Shown here piece by piece: positions 59,222 through 64,000 of a stretch of 64,000 bases of DNA. The first letter of the stretch is position 1, and each line of letters opens with the position of its first letter. Below the pieces are notes generated by a model. The model had not been told where the DNA came from. It made no database searches and worked only from the letters and a program-made list of their open reading frames with translations. A program made the translations under genes and the position numbers. The stretch comes from Streptomyces marianii (GTDB lineage: Bacteria > Actinomycetota > Actinomycetes > Streptomycetales > Streptomycetaceae), in assembly GCF_005795905.1 (NCBI RefSeq), contig NZ_VAWE01000001.1:1116001-1180000 (forward strand), written 5' to 3'.

Positions 59222-61714
59222 ATGCACCGCGCACCACATCACCGGTCGAGAGCCCGACGCGGGACGGCGGCGGCACTGCTGGCCGGGACGATGGCCGCGT
59301 CGCTGCTGGGCGGGACCGCCGCGACGGCGAGGCCCGCGCCGGATCCCCTGCCCTCCGGGGCGACAACGTTATCCCTGCCATCCCCGCCGGGTGGCGCGAA
59401 CGTACGGGTGCTCGTCTTCCACGCCTCGGCCGGCCAGGAGTCGCCGACCGTCGACGCCGGGATCGCGGCCGTCGAGCAGATCGGGCTGACGGGACCGGCT
59501 GCGGGCAGGTTCCGCACCGAGGCCACCGACGACGCGTCCGTCTTCACCGACGCCAGGAAACTCGGCCGGTACAACACCGTGGTCTTCCTGACCGGCGGCG
59601 GGGACGTGCTCGACCCCGAGCAGGAGGCCGGCCTGGAGGCGTACATGGAGGCGGGCGGCGGTTTCGTCGGCATCCACGACGCCGCCCGCACCGAGCCGTA
59701 CTCGGACTGGTTCACCGGTCTCGTGGGCGCCCGGCCCACGACCTCGCCGGCCGCCGTCCAGCGCGCCGTCGTCGAGGTCGGCGATCGGCTCCATCCGGCG
59801 ACCAAGAGCCTTCCGCTGAACTGGAAGCGGCCCGACAAGTGGCTCAACTGGGCGGCGAACCCCTCCGGTTCGGTCCACACCGTGGCCCGGGTCAAGGAGA
59901 GCACCTACCAGCCGGGCCGGGGCGCCAACGGCTGGGACCACCCCGTGTCCTGGTGCCGGGACTACGACGGCGGCCGCTCCTTCTACACCGGTATGGGCGG
60001 GACGGCCGACTCGTTCGCCGAGACGGACTTCAGGGACCATCTGCGCGGCGCGCTGGCCTGGACCTCCCGCACCTCACAGGCGGACTGCAAGGCCACCATC
60101 ACCGCCAACTACACGGCGCAGCGGGTGACCCGGCCCAACGAGCCCGGCCGGAACGACCAGATCGGCGAACCGCACGGCCTGGTCGCGGCCCCCGACGGGC
60201 GGATCCTGTACATCGGGCGCGGTGGGGCCGACTCGTCCCAGCCGGTCGTGACCGACTGGAGCAACCCCGGCATCGGCAGGGGCAAGGGCGAGATCCACGT
60301 CTACGACCCGAAGACGGGGAAGGTGACCCTCGCGGGCGCGCTCACGGTCTTCGGCAACAAGGGCGGCGGCGACGAGCTCACCAAGAACGAGGAGGGGCTC
60401 CTCGGCATCGAACTCGATCCGGAATTCCAGACCAACGGCTGGGTGTATCTGCACTACACACCGCACTCGCGGATCAACCGCGAGACGCACATGGCGGAGC
60501 GGTACGTCTCCCGCTTCACGCTCGATCTCGCCACCTACAAGCTGGACACGGCGAGCGAGAAGGTGCTGCTGAAGTGGCCGGTACAGATCCACAGCTGCTG
60601 CCACGCGGGCGGCGGGATGGCCTTCGACTCCAAGGGCAACCTCTACATCGCCACCGGTGACAACAACTCGTCCGGCTTCAGCTCCGGTTACTCGGGCAAC
60701 AACCCCCAGCCGAACTTCAAGGGCGTGTCGTTCGCGGACGCGCGGCGCACCGCGGGCAACACCAACAACCTCAACGGCAAGATCCTGCGGATCCACCCCG
60801 AGGACGACGGCACGTACACCCTCCCCGAGGGCAACCTCTTCACCGGTGCGGAGCAGGACGAGGGCGGCGGCAGGACGCGGGGCGAGATCTACGTGATGGG
60901 AGTGCGCAACCCGGCGCGGATCTTCGTCGACAAGGCGACCGACATCCTGTACGCGGGCTGGGTCGGGCCGGACGCCGGTTCGCCGTCGACGACGTGGGGC
61001 CCGGCGAAGTACGACACCTTCGCCGCGATCACCACGGCGGGCAACCACGGCTGGCCGTTCTGCATGGGCAACAACCAGCCCTATCGGGACCGCAACCTGC
61101 CCGACCCGAGCCGGCCGCTCGGCTGGTACGACTGCGCCGGACCGAGGAACGAGTCGCCGAACAACGACGGACTGGTCAACCTGCCGCCGGTGACGCCGAA
61201 CACGATCTGGTACTCGCCGCAGGGCGGCGGCCCGGACTACCCGCGCGACGCGGCCGGAGTGCCCAGCTACAAGGTGGAGGAGCAGAAGCTGCTGCTTCCG
61301 TGGCTGAAGGGCGGCGGCCAGGCGACGATGAACGGCCCGGTGTACCGCTTCGACGGCACGAAGGGCGACCCGGCCGTGCGCTGGCCCGCCTACTGGGACG
61401 GCAAGTGGTTCGTGGGCGACTTCTACGACGGCGACCAGCCGCGGCACGCGGTGCTGACCGACCCGAAGACCGTCGGCAAGGGCGGACTGCCCGTGCACGC
61501 CGAGTCCCTGAAGAAGATCGTCCCGGTCGGCACGGACGGCATCCGCAACCTCATGGACTGGAAGTTCGCCCCGGACGGGTCGCTTTACGTCCTCGACTAC
61601 GGGCGCGGCTTCTTCACCTCCGACTCCAGGTCCGCGCTGTGGCGCGTGACGTACCAGGGCGGCGGGCCGACCCCGGCCGCTGATCAGCTCGCGAGGAAGG
61701 AGGCACGGAGTTGA
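59222..61714 (+). CDS. Secreted ThuA-like / PQQ-type sugar dehydrogenase fusion
   Basis: 830 residues. A signal peptide (RRGTAAALLAGTMAASLLGGTAATA) is followed by a ThuA-like flavodoxin-type domain (residues about 50-270: FHASAGQESPTVDAG, GGGFVGIHDAA, WDHPVSWCRDY) and a soluble-glucose-dehydrogenase-type beta-propeller (residues about 290-820: EPHGLVAAPDG, EEGLLGIELDPEF, CCHAGGGMAFDSKGNLYIATGD, YVMGVRNPARIFVD). It probably oxidises a sugar or glycoside outside the cell. A TTA codon (59369-59371, residue 50) may make it bldA-dependent. The stop overlaps the next start. Confidence 0.8.
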   Translation: MHRAPHHRSRARRGTAAALLAGTMAASLLGGTAATARPAPDPLPSGATTLSLPSPPGGANVRVLVFHASAGQESPTVDAGIAAVEQIGLTGPAAGRFRTEATDDASVFTDARKLGRYNTVVFLTGGGDVLDPEQEAGLEAYMEAGGGFVGIHDAARTEPYSDWFTGLVGARPTTSPAAVQRAVVEVGDRLHPATKSLPLNWKRPDKWLNWAANPSGSVHTVARVKESTYQPGRGANGWDHPVSWCRDYDGGRSFYTGMGGTADSFAETDFRDHLRGALAWTSRTSQADCKATITANYTAQRVTRPNEPGRNDQIGEPHGLVAAPDGRILYIGRGGADSSQPVVTDWSNPGIGRGKGEIHVYDPKTGKVTLAGALTVFGNKGGGDELTKNEEGLLGIELDPEFQTNGWVYLHYTPHSRINRETHMAERYVSRFTLDLATYKLDTASEKVLLKWPVQIHSCCHAGGGMAFDSKGNLYIATGDNNSSGFSSGYSGNNPQPNFKGVSFADARRTAGNTNNLNGKILRIHPEDDGTYTLPEGNLFTGAEQDEGGGRTRGEIYVMGVRNPARIFVDKATDILYAGWVGPDAGSPSTTWGPAKYDTFAAITTAGNHGWPFCMGNNQPYRDRNLPDPSRPLGWYDCAGPRNESPNNDGLVNLPPVTPNTIWYSPQGGGPDYPRDAAGVPSYKVEEQKLLLPWLKGGGQATMNGPVYRFDGTKGDPAVRWPAYWDGKWFVGDFYDGDQPRHAVLTDPKTVGKGGLPVHAESLKKIVPVGTDGIRNLMDWKFAPDGSLYVLDYGRGFFTSDSRSALWRVTYQGGGPTPAADQLARKEARS

Positions 61715-63927
61715 GACTCCTGTGGCAGGGACAGCTCCGGCTGTGGACGGCGCTGCTGGGCGCGCTCGTGATGGTGCTCGGGCTGACCTCGACCGTCGCG
61801 TACGGCCGGACGGGCGAGCGGGAGGCGGACACGACCGCGGCCCAGACGCTCACCTGGACCGCGGGCGACCCGATCGACCGCTATCTGTCGTTCCCGACGA
61901 CCGCGGTGGCGGGCCCGACGACGATCGTCTTCGAGAACAGCTCGGCGACCGGCAACACCACCGGGATGCAGCACACGCTGACCTTCGACGTGTCCGACCC
62001 CGAGTACAACAACGACGTCCCGCTGAACATCCTGGCCGACCCCGGCGACGACCAGGGCGGGAAGCACTCGGTCGAGGTCACGCTGACGCCTGGCCGGTAC
62101 CGCTTCCACTGCACGATCCCCGGCCACGGCCAGATGCAGGGCATCCTCACGGTGACCGACCCGGGCGGCGAGGACACGACCGCGCCCGAGACCTCCGCGA
62201 AGGTCGAGGGCGAGAAGAACGCCGACGGCGCCTACATCGGCCACGCCACGGTGACCGTGGCGGCGGCCGACACCGGTTCGGGTGTGGACAGGGTCGAGTA
62301 CACGCTGGGGGCGGACGGGGCCTGGCAGCCCTACACCGCACCCGTGACGGTCCACGAGACCGGCACCCACAAGGTCCGCTACCGCGCCACCGACAAGGCC
62401 GGCAACACCGCCGCCGAGAAGGCCGTCGACTTCACCGTCGTCGCCCCGCCGACGGACGACGGGACCCCGCCGGAGACGTCGGCGACGGTGACCGGCGAGA
62501 AGAACGGACAGGGCGAGTACCTGGGAACGGCGACGGTCACCGTGACCGCCTCCGACACGGGTTCCGGGGTCGACACCATCGAGTACGCGCTGGGCGCGGA
62601 CGGGGCCTGGCAGCCCTACACCGCACCCGTGACGGTCCACGAGACCGGCACCCACAAGGTCCGCTACCGCGCCACCGACAAGGCCGGCAACACCGCCGCC
62701 GAGAAGGCCGTCGACTTCACCGTCGTCGCCCCGCCGACGCAGGACAGGACCCCGCCGACGACCTCGGCGACGGTGACCGGCACCAGGAACTCGGACGGCG
62801 CGTACATCACCAGCGCCACGGTGACGGTGACGGCGGCCGACACGGACTCGGGCGTGGAGCGCATCGAGTACTCGCTCGACGCGGGCCCGTATCTGGCCTA
62901 CACCGCGCCCGTGATCGTCGACCGGGTCGGGTTCCACACCGTGCGGTACCGGGCCACCGACAGGGCCGGCAACACCTCCGAGGCGCGGAAGGAGTCCTTC
63001 ACGGTCGCGGAGAGCGGTGGCGTCCCCGCCCCGGACTGCCCGGAGTACGACGAGCGGCTGACCGTGATCGTCGGCACCGTCGACACGGGGGTGCCGAACC
63101 GGGTCACCCGCTCCCGCTGCACGGTCAACGAGCTGATCGAGGACGAGAAGGACTGGAGCTCCCACGCCCTGTTCCTCAAGCACGTCGACAAGGTGCTGGA
63201 CCGGTTGCTGGCCGACGGCGTGATCGACCTGCGCGAGCACAAGAAGATCTACAAGGCGGCCGAGCAGTCCGGCATCGGCAAGCCGGGACAGACCGGCGGC
63301 TACCGCGACCTGTTCGACGGCACTGCCGCCTCGTTCGCCAAGTGGCAGCACGTGGGCGGCGGTTCGTTCGGCCTCAACGCCGACGGGTCCATGACCAGCG
63401 GCACCACCAGGGGCGGCCTGGGCATGCTGTGGTTCCCCCAGCGGCAGTACGGCGACTTCTCGCTGAAGCTCCAGTGGCGGGACGACGCCCCGGGGACCGG
63501 CAACGCCAACAGCGGTGTGTTCGTGCGCTTCCCGTACGTGCACGACAACCCGGAGGAGCCGCGGCCGGAGTGGGTGGCCATCAAGTACGGCCATGAGGTG
63601 CAGGTCCTGGACCGGCCCGACGGCGACATGTACAAGACCGGTTCCGTCTACGGCTTCGACCGCGTCGGTCTCGGCGGGGCCGGGGTCACCCCGAAGGGCA
63701 CCTGGAACGACTACGAGATCCGGGTGGAGGGCCAGCACTACTCGGTCCACCGCAACGGCGTCCTGATCAACGAGTTCGAGAACAGCGGCGGCCAGGAGTT
63801 CGTCCCGCCGCGAGGCGACGACCCGGGCACGGACGGGCGGCGGTACGCACAGGGCTATATCGGCCTCCAGGTGCACGGCACCACCGACGTGGTCTCGTAC
63901 CGCAACATCCGCGTCAAGGAGCTGTAG
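61711..63927 (+). CDS. Secreted cupredoxin - Ig-like - DUF1080 (3-keto-disaccharide hydrolase) fusion
   Basis: 738 residues. TTG 61711 overlaps the upstream TGA and has GGAGG seven bases upstream. After the signal peptide, a cupredoxin domain (residues 40-150) carries the type 1 copper ligands in MQHTLTF and RFHCTIPGHGQMQG; three Ig-like repeats follow (each with TVHETGTHKVRYRATDKAGNTAAEK-type sequence, residues about 155-430), then a DUF1080 domain (residues about 525-735: LFDGTAASFAKWQ, NSGVFVRFPY, GTWNDYEIRVEGQHYSVHRNGVLINEFE). DUF1080 proteins include 3-keto-disaccharide hydrolases. Two Ig modules are nearly identical in DNA. Confidence 0.8.
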   Translation: MRLLWQGQLRLWTALLGALVMVLGLTSTVAYGRTGEREADTTAAQTLTWTAGDPIDRYLSFPTTAVAGPTTIVFENSSATGNTTGMQHTLTFDVSDPEYNNDVPLNILADPGDDQGGKHSVEVTLTPGRYRFHCTIPGHGQMQGILTVTDPGGEDTTAPETSAKVEGEKNADGAYIGHATVTVAAADTGSGVDRVEYTLGADGAWQPYTAPVTVHETGTHKVRYRATDKAGNTAAEKAVDFTVVAPPTDDGTPPETSATVTGEKNGQGEYLGTATVTVTASDTGSGVDTIEYALGADGAWQPYTAPVTVHETGTHKVRYRATDKAGNTAAEKAVDFTVVAPPTQDRTPPTTSATVTGTRNSDGAYITSATVTVTAADTDSGVERIEYSLDAGPYLAYTAPVIVDRVGFHTVRYRATDRAGNTSEARKESFTVAESGGVPAPDCPEYDERLTVIVGTVDTGVPNRVTRSRCTVNELIEDEKDWSSHALFLKHVDKVLDRLLADGVIDLREHKKIYKAAEQSGIGKPGQTGGYRDLFDGTAASFAKWQHVGGGSFGLNADGSMTSGTTRGGLGMLWFPQRQYGDFSLKLQWRDDAPGTGNANSGVFVRFPYVHDNPEEPRPEWVAIKYGHEVQVLDRPDGDMYKTGSVYGFDRVGLGGAGVTPKGTWNDYEIRVEGQHYSVHRNGVLINEFENSGGQEFVPPRGDDPGTDGRRYAQGYIGLQVHGTTDVVSYRNIRVKEL

Positions 63928-63945
63928 CCGACGCGGCCGCACGGA

Positions 63946-63987
63946 CGCCGGTGCCCCGCCGCCCCACCGGGCGGTGGGGCACCGGCG
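63946..63987 (+). terminator. Terminator of the sugar-oxidation operon
   Basis: CGCCGGTGCCCC pairs perfectly with GGGGCACCGGCG, 18 bp after the stop codon, with partial inner pairing. Confidence 0.8.
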
Positions 63988-64000
63988 GGTGCGACGCGCC

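Overview
This is a high-GC actinobacterial chromosome segment, almost certainly from a Streptomyces. The evidence is strong G/C bias at third codon positions, GTG/TTG (and apparently one CTG) starts, SsgA-like and WhiB-like proteins, Tat/Sec-secreted enzymes, a two-domain laccase, and a gene order (DUF5941 protein, galE, CDF exporter, idi, tex, ABC-F, ssg, laccase) resembling the S. coelicolor SCO6712-SCO6754 neighbourhood. That comparison is from memory and no search was run.

Layout. 0-5 kb: start of a DUF5941 protein, galE, zitB-like zinc exporter with a Zur-box-like site, acetyltransferase, idi, anti-sigma-like ATPase. 5-12 kb: HdeD-like membrane protein, enoyl-CoA hydratase, a decayed DJ-1/PfpI gene, SCO6745-family gene under a TetR-like palindrome, an LPFR small protein, tex. 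12-29 kb: ABC-F ATPase, FAD oxidase, BCCT transporter, secreted M14 and M1 peptidases, LacI regulator, MpaB-like oxygenase, sphingomyelinase, a second CDF transporter, MerR regulator. 29-36 kb: a minus-strand fatty-acid degradation operon (CoA transferase, acyl-CoA dehydrogenase, thiolase, multifunctional beta-oxidation enzyme) led by overlapping palindromic operators. 37.7-45.8 kb: an accessory island of lower GC, littered with relics of at least five transposase families (IS701, IS5, IS21, IS3, ISAs1). It carries a divergent dioxygenase / acetoacetate-decarboxylase-like pair and a secreted two-gene unit: an FG-GAP repeat protein and an amidase-fold protein that has lost all zinc ligands. 45.8-57.5 kb: endonuclease V, YciI protein, BNR-repeat protein, SsgA-like protein, an ABC-F gene with an attenuator-like leader, dimethylargininase, acyl-ACP desaturase with tandem operators, chitosanase, an SDR pseudogene, WhiB-like protein, VOC protein and a lipoprotein.

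57.9-64 kb is the most suggestive functional unit. A Tat-exported small laccase is divergent from a two-gene operon encoding a secreted ThuA plus sugar-dehydrogenase fusion (with a rare TTA codon) and a secreted cupredoxin plus Ig-like plus DUF1080 (3-keto-disaccharide hydrolase) fusion. Together they could form an extracellular sugar-oxidising chain in which copper proteins pass electrons to oxygen.

Regulation visible in the sequence includes six genes whose -10-like hexamer lies 6-7 nt before the start codon (probable leaderless mRNAs), several perfect palindromic operators, and many strong hairpin terminators between genes.
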